7,124 nucleotides of DNA from Acidobacteriota bacterium (GTDB lineage Bacteria; Acidobacteriota; Blastocatellia; Pyrinomonadales; Pyrinomonadaceae). The stretch is from assembly GCA_003222935.1 (NCBI GenBank), contig QHXL01000399.1:4939-12062 (forward strand), written 5' to 3'. This document shows positions 1-6,199 of this stretch, in pieces; the first letter of the stretch is position 1; each line of letters starts with the position of its first letter. The notes beneath the pieces were generated by a model. That model had not been told where the DNA came from, ran no database searches, and saw only the letters and a list, made by a program, of their open reading frames with translations. The translations under genes were made by a program, and so were the position numbers.

Positions 1-1200
1 CGGCTAAATCCCTCGGAGCACCAGGCTACTTCGCCACCACCGATCTGGTTGGGTGGATTGCGCATCGCGGGCGAGGATCAGCCCGTTTCCGAACTGGGCG
101 ACGCTGAGATTCAAAAAGGCGAACTCGGTCACACAAAGAACAACTTTCAAATCGATTTCTTCGGACTCAGCTTTCGCCCTGGAGAAACGTTGCGGTACCA
201 GTACATGTTAGAAGGAGCGGATTCAGATTGGAGTGCTCCAAGCGAACTAAGAACAGTTACCTACGCCAATCTCAAACCTGGTTCATATCGTTTCCTTGTT
301 CGAGCGATCAACTCAGAGGGCTTAACGAGCGAAAGACCCGCAATGGTTTCATTCCGGATCTTGTCGCCGATCTGGTTGCGCTGGTGGTTCATAACGCTCG
401 CTATCCTGCTAACGGTTGCAATGGCTTTCCTTTTTTATCGATATCGTACGGCTCGTTTGCACGAGGTGAACGCCGCGCTTGCTGACGCGAAACGTGCTGA
501 AGAAGAATTAGGCAGAGCTCGTGAAGAACGAATCAATGAGCTCGAGCGAGTTCGCATCAGGATAGCGACGGATCTTCATGACGATATCGGTGCATCGCTA
601 ACCCAGATCGCAATTCTCAGCGAGGTCGCGCAACAACAGAACATCAAAGGTAACGGTGGCGCGGCGGCTCCCCTGAAATCGATCGCACTCGCCTCTAACG
701 AGCTTGTCGAAACAATGAGTGACATCGTTTGGGCCATCAACCCGCAGCGGGACCATTTACAAGATTTGATTCACCGTATGCGTCGATTTGCGAGCGACTT
801 GTTCTCGGCGAAAGGAATTGTCTTTGACTTTGAAGCACCGGAATTAGCTCCGGACATTCCCCTGGGACCGAATCCGCGCCGCGAAGTCTTCCTCATTTTC
901 AAAGAAAGTTTGACAAACATTGTGAAGCACGCAGAAGCCACTCACGTGCAGATCTCGTTTGGCTTTTCAAGAGAATCACTGATGTTAAGGATCTCAGACG
1001 ATGGAAAAGGGTTTTCGATCCAGAGTTTGTCTGCGGCGTTGTTCGCAGCAGAGAAAGGTGGGCATGGAGTCTTGAGTATGCGGAAGCGAGCGACGGAGAT
1101 GAACGGTCAGTTTGAGATAACGTCGACGCCCGGTGCGGGAACAGTGGTGACGTTTGAACTGCCACTCGAGAACGTTGCGATTGAGCGAAGGACCAGGTGA
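1..1200 (+). CDS. Two-component sensor histidine kinase, Y_Y_Y / HisKA_3 type (5' end outside the window)
   Basis: An inner-membrane sensor kinase that autophosphorylates on His and passes the phosphate to a response regulator, most likely the one encoded just downstream. The frame is open from base 1, so the TTG at 49 is probably an internal codon and the N-terminus lies outside the window; in this family it is usually a two-component beta-propeller. Visible in order: a Y_Y_Y-type periplasmic domain (about 140-350, with YQYMLEGADSDW and YRFLVRAINSEG); one membrane helix (about 385-438); a charged linker likely to be coiled coil (450-560); a HisKA_3 dimerisation domain with TDLHDDIGASL, whose phosphoacceptor His codon is 577-579; and a HATPase_c domain with N-box KESLTNIVKHA (about 904-936), ISDDGKGF and GGHGVLSMRKRA. 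All key catalytic motifs are present. The ligand cannot be read from this part. The family call is firm; the pairing is inferred from adjacency. Confidence 0.94.
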   Translation, partial: RLNPSEHQATSPPPIWLGGLRIAGEDQPVSELGDAEIQKGELGHTKNNFQIDFFGLSFRPGETLRYQYMLEGADSDWSAPSELRTVTYANLKPGSYRFLVRAINSEGLTSERPAMVSFRILSPIWLRWWFITLAILLTVAMAFLFYRYRTARLHEVNAALADAKRAEEELGRAREERINELERVRIRIATDLHDDIGASLTQIAILSEVAQQQNIKGNGGAAAPLKSIALASNELVETMSDIVWAINPQRDHLQDLIHRMRRFASDLFSAKGIVFDFEAPELAPDIPLGPNPRREVFLIFKESLTNIVKHAEATHVQISFGFSRESLMLRISDDGKGFSIQSLSAALFAAEKGGHGVLSMRKRATEMNGQFEITSTPGAGTVVTFELPLENVAIERRTR

Positions 1201-1214
1201 GAAAGAATTATTGA

Positions 1215-1404
1215 TCATTGGTCATTTTTCATTTCTCATTTGGCAATTAACATGAAGATCAGTAGTAGTTGGTCCGTAGTCCGTGGTCAGTTGTGGGTAA
1301 GAGATATTTCCAAGACTCTCTCAATTATTTGCGCCTACAACTGACTATTGACCACGGGCTACTGACCGCTAAATGACAAATGAGAAATGGAAAATGACCA
1401 ATGA
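1215..1404. repeat. Long imperfect inverted repeat built from 7-base units, between kinase and regulator
   Basis: This fills most of the 276-base gap after the kinase stop. The outer arms 1215-1242 and 1377-1404 are inverted copies matching at 27 of 28 positions. Inner arms around 1272-1297 and 1334-1365 also pair (CCGTGGTCA against TGACCACGG), and the right inner arm carries seven extra bases, which is one repeat unit. Runs such as TGACCAATGACCAATGA (1395-1411) show the heptad character. Transcribed from either strand it would fold into a long stem-loop with an apical loop near 1298-1333. It resembles dispersed intergenic heptamer repeats known from cyanobacteria and seen in other repeat-rich genomes. 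No gene is supported here. It could attenuate read-through from the kinase gene into the regulator gene. Confidence 0.85.
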
Positions 1405-1427
1405 CCAATGATTTTTGTTTCCTCTGA

Positions 1428-1448
1428 CTACCCAAATGGGTGGTGACT
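1428..1448 (+). promoter_or_regulatory. Candidate regulator-binding site upstream of the response regulator
   Basis: A 21-base motif starting CTACCCAA and ending TGGTGACT, which recurs at 2553-2573 upstream of the secreted-protein gene with 18 of 21 positions identical. Its core ACCCAAATGGGT is a hyphenated dyad (ACCC/GGGT). The half-sites resemble the TACYYMT heptamers recognised by NarL-type regulators. It lies 28 bases before the GTG at 1477 and 37 before the ATG at 1486, a position compatible with autoregulation. The function is inferred; the sequence match is direct. Confidence 0.5.
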
Positions 1449-1476
1449 TCGCGTTACTAAGCGGCTACCGTGACGC

Positions 1477-2139
1477 GTGAAACTTATGGAAATGACTGAG
1501 ACCCAGGTAATAAAAGCAGCGGTGATCGAAGACATTCGTGAGATCCGCGAAGGGTTGACCACCCTAATCAACTTCACCGACGGCTTTCGCTGTACGGGAA
1601 GCTATCGCTCGGTCGAGGAAGCGTTAACCCGCCTAAACGACGATGTTCCGGACGTTTTGTTAAGCGACATTGGGCTGCCTGGAATGAGTGGTATTGAAGG
1701 AATACGCATCATCAAAGCGCGTTTTCCCCTAATGCAGATTCTCATGCTCACTGTTTATGACGATGACGATCGGATTTTCGATGCGCTGTGTGCGGGAGCC
1801 AGTGGCTATCTACTTAAACGAACGCCACCTGCGAAACTATTGGAAAACATCCGTGAGGCGATGAGTGGCGGTGCGCCAGTCTCACCCGAAGTGGCCTCAC
1901 GTGTAATCAAATTTTTCCGCGAATTTCACACTCCAGATCGAACGGACTACGACTTAACACCTCACGAGACTCGCCTGCTAAAACTATTAACTGAAGGTTA
2001 TAACTACGCCACAGCGGCCGCAAAACTTGGTGTTAGTTACAACACGATCAAATTCCACGTCCGCCACATCTTCGAAAAACTACAAGTACATACGAAGTCA
2101 GAAGCCGTCGTAAAAGCGATGCGCGATCGCTTGGTCTAG
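1477..2139 (+). CDS. NarL/LuxR-family response regulator transcription factor
   Basis: A cytoplasmic DNA-binding regulator activated by phosphorylation, probably by the kinase encoded upstream. Counting from the GTG at 1477 (220 residues), the N-terminal receiver domain covers about residues 11-128. It has the acidic pair E18/D19, phosphoacceptor D64 in LLSDIGLPGMSG, T92 and K114 in the usual KRTPP context. A linker follows, then a LuxR-type helix-turn-helix at about 159-215 with LTPHETRLLKLLTEG and the recognition segment NTIKFHVRHIFEKLQVHTKSEA. All phosphorylation residues are present, and the length fits the family. The start is uncertain: GTG 1477, ATG 1486 and ATG 1492 are in frame and none has a clear Shine-Dalgarno sequence; the receiver begins at VIKAAVIED, so any of them is possible. 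The targets are unknown, but the shared motif at 1428 and 2553 makes its own gene and the secreted-protein gene candidates. Confidence 0.96.
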   Translation: MKLMEMTETQVIKAAVIEDIREIREGLTTLINFTDGFRCTGSYRSVEEALTRLNDDVPDVLLSDIGLPGMSGIEGIRIIKARFPLMQILMLTVYDDDDRIFDALCAGASGYLLKRTPPAKLLENIREAMSGGAPVSPEVASRVIKFFREFHTPDRTDYDLTPHETRLLKLLTEGYNYATAAAKLGVSYNTIKFHVRHIFEKLQVHTKSEAVVKAMRDRLV

Positions 2140-2163
2140 GTCAGAAACACCGGCAGCTCACTT

Positions 2164-2252
2164 GATCAGCACAAGTTGGGAAGAGCAACTCAAGCCTAAA
2201 GTGCTTCTAATAGATCAGGGCAATTCAAGCCTAGAGTACTTCTCTAGATCAG
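2164..2252 (+). repeat. Direct repeat block beside the palindromic element
   Basis: Two near-copies lie in tandem, 2186-2218 and 2221-2252, with a 35-base period. Both share TCAAGCCTA, an AGTRCTTCT segment and TAGATCAG, with only a few differences and one missing base in the second. Just upstream, GATCAGCACAAGTTGGGAAG (2164-2183) matches the end of the palindrome that follows: 2247-2265 on this strand and 2431-2450 on the other. The block therefore looks like remnants of the same repeat family next to an intact copy. The 2140-2240 stretch holds nothing else that I can support. Confidence 0.7.
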
Positions 2253-2456
2253 TGCAGTTGGGAAGGGCCAAGCGGCAAAAGGGCGACTTTCATTAGTGAC
2301 ACTGAGCGCGCCCCCGCTGACTTCAAATTGTAAGACCTGAGCTGTCATTGATCCTTGAGGTGCAGTTTGTCCAGACCAGCGGGGGCGCGCTCGGTATCCA
2401 TAGGGAGCGCCGCCACTTCCCGCTTGCCCCCTTCCCAACTTGTACTGATCTAGAGA
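2241..2456. repeat. 216-base imperfect palindrome, MITE/BIME-like element
   Basis: The ends are perfect 13-base inverted repeats, TCTCTAGATCAGT (2241-2253) and its complement at 2444-2456. Pairing continues through GTTGGGAAGGG (2257-2267 with 2429-2439). It is strongest at a perfect 16-base inverted pair, GAGCGCGCCCCCGCTG (2304-2319) with 2377-2392, leaving a weakly symmetric centre near 2348. No transposase gene is present. Short open frames crossing it on both strands are low-complexity or palindrome by-products. It could be a non-autonomous transposed element or a large hairpin at an insertion hotspot. I saw no clear target-site duplication. Confidence 0.75.
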
Positions 2457-2459
2457 GCC

Positions 2460-2529
2460 GCTCCTCCTCCTGCCTCCTGCCCCTGCCTCCTGCCCCTGCC
2501 TACTGCTCCTGCCTCCTGCTCCTGCTTCC
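2460..2529 (+). repeat. C/T-rich short tandem repeat (CTGCCTCC-type units)
   Basis: About 70 bases of degenerate 6- to 7-base units (TGCCTCC, TGCCCC, TGCTCC, TGCCTAC), with a 13-base higher-order unit TGCCTCCTGCCCC appearing twice in succession. The plus strand is almost purine-free apart from the G of each unit. A related sequence in the opposite orientation lies just after the secreted-protein gene: CCTGCCTACTGCT at 2495-2507 is the exact complement of 6038-6050. It sits immediately upstream of the probable promoter region of that gene. Confidence 0.8.
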
Positions 2530-2552
2530 AGCGTCAGCATACTGTCATTTAG

Positions 2553-2573
2553 CTACCCAACTGGATGGCGACT
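2553..2573 (+). promoter_or_regulatory. Second copy of the candidate regulator-binding motif, upstream of the secreted-protein gene
   Basis: A 21-base motif starting CTACCCAA and ending TGGCGACT, identical at 18 of 21 positions to 1428-1448. If TATAAC at 2591-2596 is the -10 box, the motif centre lies about 40 bases before the expected transcription start, where class II activators bind, and no good -35 box is visible. That combination suggests activator-dependent expression, possibly by the response regulator encoded upstream. The activator's identity is inferred. Confidence 0.5.
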
Positions 2574-2590
2574 CAGTTTCTCCTTCGACC

Positions 2591-2596
2591 TATAAC
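2591..2596 (+). promoter_or_regulatory. Possible -10 box (TATAAC) of the secreted-protein gene
   Basis: TATAAC matches 5 of 6 positions of the sigma-70-type -10 consensus and lies 54 bases before the ATG at 2650. The expected -35 position (around 2568-2573) reads CGACTC, which is poor and overlaps the 21-base motif. This fits an activator-dependent promoter. The call rests on a single hexamer and is weak alone. Confidence 0.35.
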
Positions 2597-2633
2597 TGCA
2601 CCCGTTGGCAGCGATGCAACATTTTTAGCTTGA

Positions 2634-2638
2634 AAGGA
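2634..2638 (+). promoter_or_regulatory. Ribosome binding site AAGGA of the secreted-protein gene
   Basis: AAGGA ends 11 bases before the ATG at 2650. It supports that start, which is also immediately followed by a signal peptide. It is the only convincing Shine-Dalgarno sequence ahead of a gene in the window. Confidence 0.6.
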
Positions 2639-2649
2639 TTCGTTTCAGA

Positions 2650-3771
2650 ATGAAGTCAACACCCTTCTTTAGACGCTCTTTACTTGCAGTTGTTCTCCTC
2701 GGGTTGTTCGTAGTGACTCTGCCCGCAACGATCGCGTTCGCAAAAATTGATCTGGGCGGAGCTGTAATCGGTAATGTCGGCAACCTCAATCCACCGGTTT
2801 TCTTGGATGTCCCCAAACCTATGCTTGTAGGTACAGTTTTTACCGTAAACAAAACCGCCGACACGGGCGACGGTGTTTGCAACGCCGCCGATTGCAGCCT
2901 GCGCGAAGCAATCGTCGCCGCCAACGCGAATGTTGGACAAGACACGATAGTCTTCAACATTGGAACGGGTCTGAAAACAATTCAACCGACCTCCATGTTG
3001 CCTTCGATTACCGATCCCGTGATCCTCGATGCTACGACCCAACCTGGTTTTAGCGGCACTCCGTTAATCGAAATCGATGGGACCAACGCGGGCGAGGTGA
3101 CAGGTCTTACCGTTAACGGTGGTAACTCAACAATAAAAGGTCTCATCATCAATGGCTTCCGCCAAACCGGCCTTCAGATTTTTACCAAAGGCAATAACCT
3201 TGTGGTCGGGAACTACATTGGCACGAACCCGGCGGGCACAGGTGCGAAATCAAATACTCAAAACAACGGCGTAGGTATCCTCATCAATAACAGCCCCAAT
3301 AATGTGATTGGTGGAACAACGGCTGCGACTCGCAACGTCATTGCCGGAAACAAAAACGCGAACGGAAGTAGCGGCCTGTGGATTCAAAATGCCACCTCCA
3401 CCGGAAACAAAGTTATCGGCAACTACATCGGCACAGATGTCACTGGAACTAATCTAATTTTTCACACCAACAACGCAGTGCTTCTATTTGCGGGTGCGTC
3501 CGGGAACATCATCGGCGGCCCCAACCTCGAACGAAATGTAATTGCAGGTAGTCCAGGGTGTACGGGTATCTCGCTCGACAACGTTTCAAACAACAAGGTA
3601 ATGAACAACCTCATTGGCCTCGGCGTCCAGGGAAATTCTTTAGGAATTGGAAATGCAGTCCATATACAGGGAAACTCCGACAATAATGTAATCGGCGGCA
3701 CAGGTGCCGGCGAGGGCAATGTGATTGCCTCTGGTGAAAAAGGAATCTTGAATTCAATAATTCCGATATGA
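2650..3771 (+). CDS. CSLREA-domain secreted beta-helix protein, N-terminal part (frame broken at 3' end)
   Basis: An exported protein, probably cell-surface or extracellular. Residues 1-31 form a signal peptide: RR at 8-9, a hydrophobic core LLAVVLLGLFVV, and a likely cut after AFA. The CSLREA motif is at residues 82-87, within a segment starting FTVNKTADTGDGVCNAADCSLREA. From about residue 130, Asn/Gly-rich right-handed beta-helix repeats follow, with recurring NYIGT (188, 258; NLIGL at 319) and NVIGG / NVIAG turns at a period of about 60-70 residues. Start ATG is supported by AAGGA upstream and by the signal peptide. The last residues, about NSIIPI, do not fit the repeat, whereas the next frame continues it with NNSDMSTGNSFLGNSIFDN, so this is the first third of a longer protein of about 1,120 residues. 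The role may be adhesion or matrix; no catalytic site is evident. Confidence 0.93.
   Translation: MKSTPFFRRSLLAVVLLGLFVVTLPATIAFAKIDLGGAVIGNVGNLNPPVFLDVPKPMLVGTVFTVNKTADTGDGVCNAADCSLREAIVAANANVGQDTIVFNIGTGLKTIQPTSMLPSITDPVILDATTQPGFSGTPLIEIDGTNAGEVTGLTVNGGNSTIKGLIINGFRQTGLQIFTKGNNLVVGNYIGTNPAGTGAKSNTQNNGVGILINNSPNNVIGGTTAATRNVIAGNKNANGSSGLWIQNATSTGNKVIGNYIGTDVTGTNLIFHTNNAVLLFAGASGNIIGGPNLERNVIAGSPGCTGISLDNVSNNKVMNNLIGLGVQGNSLGIGNAVHIQGNSDNNVIGGTGAGEGNVIASGEKGILNSIIPI
3735..3771 (+). other. Frame break inside the secreted-protein gene
   Basis: The upstream frame ends at TGA 3769-3771. The downstream frame is open from 3738, just after TGA 3735-3737, and its own ATG at 3768 overlaps the upstream stop by four bases (ATGA). 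Between 3738 and 3767 the downstream frame already reads family-like sequence (FNNSD before MSTGN). One extra base in this interval, for example in the A-run GAAAAAG at 3737-3743, would join both parts into a single frame. No Shine-Dalgarno sequence precedes 3768. A real mutation and a sequencing or assembly error cannot be told apart here. Confidence 0.8.
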
Positions 3772-6014
3772 GTACAGGAAATTCATTTCTCGGCAACAGC
3801 ATCTTTGACAACAAGTTCGGAATTGATCTCGGCACCAACGGCATCAACGCGAACGATGCGGGCGATCCCGACACTGGCCCAAACAACCTTCAGAACTTTC
3901 CGTTGATCACCTCAGCGATTCCAAATGGCGCTTCGGCACAGATTAGCGGCACGCTCAATTCGGTAGCCAATGTTCAATACCGCATCGAGTTGTTTTCAAA
4001 CACAGCTTGTCACTCGAGCGGAAACGGCGAAGGCAGGACCTTTCTAGGGGCAACGACAACAACCCTGGTGGGCAATAACGGCAATTTCAACGTTACCGTT
4101 CCGTTCGATATTGCGAACAAGTTTTTGACGGCAACTGCTACAGATCCAGCGGGCAACACTTCAGAGTTTTCTCCGTGCTTCGCATCGGCTTCAATAGGCG
4201 GCACGCTTCAGTTCAGTGCTTCGTCTTACAACATTATAGAGGGCGGCAACGCAAGTGTGACCATCAAGCGAATCGGGAGCGCAGTCGGCGCAGCCTCAGT
4301 CCAGTATCAGACGATTGACGGCACGGCCAGCACGGGAAACGACTACAACACGAGTTCAGGCACGTTGAACTGGGCCAACGGCGATTCATCTGACAGGACC
4401 ATAAACATTTCGACATTCAACGACGTCTTCGACGAAACGAATGAACAATTTTCGGTCCAACTTAAGAGCCCGAATGGTGCGGTCCTCGGCAATCCTGCAA
4501 CCGCCACTGTCACAATTACCGATGATGACCCCACGCCGACCATATCAATCGCTGACATCGGCGAACTGGAAGGTGACCAGGATCTAAGAATATTTACGTT
4601 TGTTGTTTCGCTCTCGAGGCTCAGTGGCCAGAATGTAAGCGTGGGATACTCAACGACAGCGGTTGGAACTGCAACGAATGGCGTCGACTACCAACCAACG
4701 AGCGGTTCTGTAGTCATTGGAAAGGGCGACAATGCTGCAAGCTTTAGCGTTTTCGTGAACAGCGACACTGAGGATGAACCAAACGAAACATTCGTTGTAG
4801 TTTTGTCGAATCCACAGAACGCTACGTTTCAAGATGCTCAGGCAACCGGCACGATCCTCAACGACGATAGTCCAGTGTCATCGACTATTCAGTTCAGCCA
4901 GGGCAACTACAACACGCAGGAAGACCTTGGAGCACTGACGATCACAGTTGAGCGTACTGGCGATACCAGTAGCACAGCTTCAGTAGACTACAAAACAAGC
5001 GATAACGCTGCGACTCAAAAAGGTGACTTTGAATACGCGAGCGGCAAACTGAAGTTTGCGCCGGGAGAATCGACAAAAACGTTTGTCCTGCTGATTAATG
5101 AAGACATGTTTGTAGAAGGCTCTGAGTCACTTAACTTATCGCTCAGCAATCCAGGTGGCGCGGTGCTTGGGCCACAATCAACCGCATCCGTTACGATCGC
5201 CGACGATGCTCCCGAAACAGTCAGCAATCCCATCGATGCCGCACAGGCATTCGTCTACACGAACTATCACGACTTTCTTAATCGTGAACCAGACCCGGGT
5301 GGACTCGCGTTCTGGACAAACGAGATCGCGTCATGCGGCGCTAATACGCAGTGCATCGATCTAAAGCGAACAAACGTTTCAGCAGCGTTCTTCTTATCGA
5401 TAGAGTTTCAGGAAACGGGGTACCTCGTTTACAAAACTTACAAGGCGGCTTATGGCAACGTACCAGGTACGCCAGTGCCGGTAAAACTAAATGAGTTCTT
5501 CCCCGACACCCAGGAAATAGGAAAAGGTGTCGTCGTGAATCAACAAGGGTGGCAGCAGGTGTTGGACAACAACAAGAATACGTTCATGCTCGACTTCGTG
5601 CAGCGCACAAAGTTTACTCAACAGTATCCAACATCTTTACACCCTGCCCAGTTTGCAGATCAGTTGTTTCTGACCGCGGGAGTCGTACCTACTGCGTCGC
5701 AACGTGATGGAGCGGTCTCGGAGTTTGGAAATGCACCAGATACAACCGATACGGCTGCACGTGCGCGAGCGCTCCGGAAGGTGGCTGAGAATCCAACGTT
5801 GGCCCAGCAGGAATTCAACCGGGCCTTTGTGCTAATGCAGTACTTCGGCTACCTGCGTCGCAATCCAAACGATGCTCCGGAAGCAGCTCTGAACTTTGAC
5901 GGCTACAACTTCTGGCTCAACAAGCTGAACCAGTTCAGCGGCAACTTCGGTAATGCCGACATGGTGAAGGCGTTTATTCTGTCCGGTGAGTATCGACAGA
6001 GATTTGGGCAGTAG
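3768..6014 (+). CDS. Secreted Calx-beta / DUF4214 protein, C-terminal part of the CSLREA protein
   Basis: The continuation of the beta-helix protein in another frame; ATG 3768 is probably not a natural start, because no ribosome site or signal peptide precedes it. Numbering from that ATG: the last beta-helix rung and the NDAGDPDTGPNNLQNFP motif typical of CSLREA proteins (about 1-45); an Ig-like segment ending FLTATATDPAGNTSEFSPC (about 46-140); three Calx-beta domains (about 145-252, 257-367 and 372-481), each ending in an acidic ITDDD / LNDDS / IADDA strand and probably binding calcium; then two DUF4214-like segments (about 489-560, with NREPDPGGLAFW and Cys 523/529; and about 683-748, with RRNPNDAPEAALNFDGYNFW and GEYRQRFGQ). 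DUF4214 C-termini are common on Acidobacteriota surface proteins. If translated alone, the product would lack an export signal. Surface adhesion or matrix function is inferred. Confidence 0.92.
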   Translation: MSTGNSFLGNSIFDNKFGIDLGTNGINANDAGDPDTGPNNLQNFPLITSAIPNGASAQISGTLNSVANVQYRIELFSNTACHSSGNGEGRTFLGATTTTLVGNNGNFNVTVPFDIANKFLTATATDPAGNTSEFSPCFASASIGGTLQFSASSYNIIEGGNASVTIKRIGSAVGAASVQYQTIDGTASTGNDYNTSSGTLNWANGDSSDRTINISTFNDVFDETNEQFSVQLKSPNGAVLGNPATATVTITDDDPTPTISIADIGELEGDQDLRIFTFVVSLSRLSGQNVSVGYSTTAVGTATNGVDYQPTSGSVVIGKGDNAASFSVFVNSDTEDEPNETFVVVLSNPQNATFQDAQATGTILNDDSPVSSTIQFSQGNYNTQEDLGALTITVERTGDTSSTASVDYKTSDNAATQKGDFEYASGKLKFAPGESTKTFVLLINEDMFVEGSESLNLSLSNPGGAVLGPQSTASVTIADDAPETVSNPIDAAQAFVYTNYHDFLNREPDPGGLAFWTNEIASCGANTQCIDLKRTNVSAAFFLSIEFQETGYLVYKTYKAAYGNVPGTPVPVKLNEFFPDTQEIGKGVVVNQQGWQQVLDNNKNTFMLDFVQRTKFTQQYPTSLHPAQFADQLFLTAGVVPTASQRDGAVSEFGNAPDTTDTAARARALRKVAENPTLAQQEFNRAFVLMQYFGYLRRNPNDAPEAALNFDGYNFWLNKLNQFSGNFGNADMVKAFILSGEYRQRFGQ

Positions 6015-6033
6015 TTGATCGTCAGGCAGGAAG

Positions 6034-6079
6034 CAGAAGCAGTAGGCAGGAGTCGGACGCCTACTGCTTCTGTTGTTTA
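6034..6079 (+). terminator. Probable intrinsic terminator after the secreted-protein gene
   Basis: A perfect 14-base stem, CAGAAGCAGTAGGC (6034-6047) with its complement at 6059-6072, encloses an 11-base loop and is followed by TTGTTT. It starts 20 bases after the stop codon. The T-tract is short, so efficiency is uncertain. The stem arms are made of the same repeat family as the C/T-rich block at 2460-2529. Confidence 0.6.
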
Positions 6080-6100
6080 AGAGGTATTGCCCTGTTGAAT

Positions 6101-6199
6101 TCTCTCTGTGCTATCTCTGCGCCTCTGTGTCTCTGTGGTTGAGTAATTGCCGAGTTCGATGTCACCACAGAGACTCAGGGGCTCAGAGACGCAGAAGAG
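6101..6199. repeat. CTCTGTGG-type imperfect inverted repeat between convergent genes
   Basis: The left arm (about 6101-6139) is rich in CTCTGTG / TCTCTGCG units and ends CTCTGTGGT. The right arm (about 6164-6198) begins ACCACAGAG and carries CAGAGACGCAGAAGAG, the inverted counterpart. The inner 9 bases pair perfectly around a 24-base loop and the outer part pairs with gaps. The element ends against the stop codon of the minus-strand gene at 6200, so it may act as a terminator for that gene. It looks like a dispersed intergenic repeat. No gene is supported in 6015-6199. Confidence 0.7.

Noticed and set aside
49..51. TTG at 49 as the start of the histidine kinase
   Set aside because: The frame is open upstream to base 1 with family-like residues (HQATSPPPIWLGGLRIAG), so the codon is internal to a longer protein.
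1385..1411. CRISPR-like short repeats in the heptad region and the C/T-rich block
   Set aside because: The units are 6-7 bases and contiguous, with no regularly sized unique spacers and no cas genes.
2244..2653. Open frames of about 100 codons on both strands over the gap upstream of the secreted-protein gene
   Set aside because: They translate the palindrome and the C/T-rich tandem repeat into low-complexity Ser/Gly/Gln or Leu/Pro/Ala strings, and they lack ribosome sites and any recognisable domain.
3732..3745. Programmed -1 ribosomal frameshifting at the GAAAAAG run
   Set aside because: Read in the zero frame, the codons are GGT GAA AAA GGA. Neither TGAAAAA nor AAAAGGA fits the X-XXY-YYZ slippery pattern, and no obvious strong stem follows. 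Transcriptional slippage on five A's is also unlikely.
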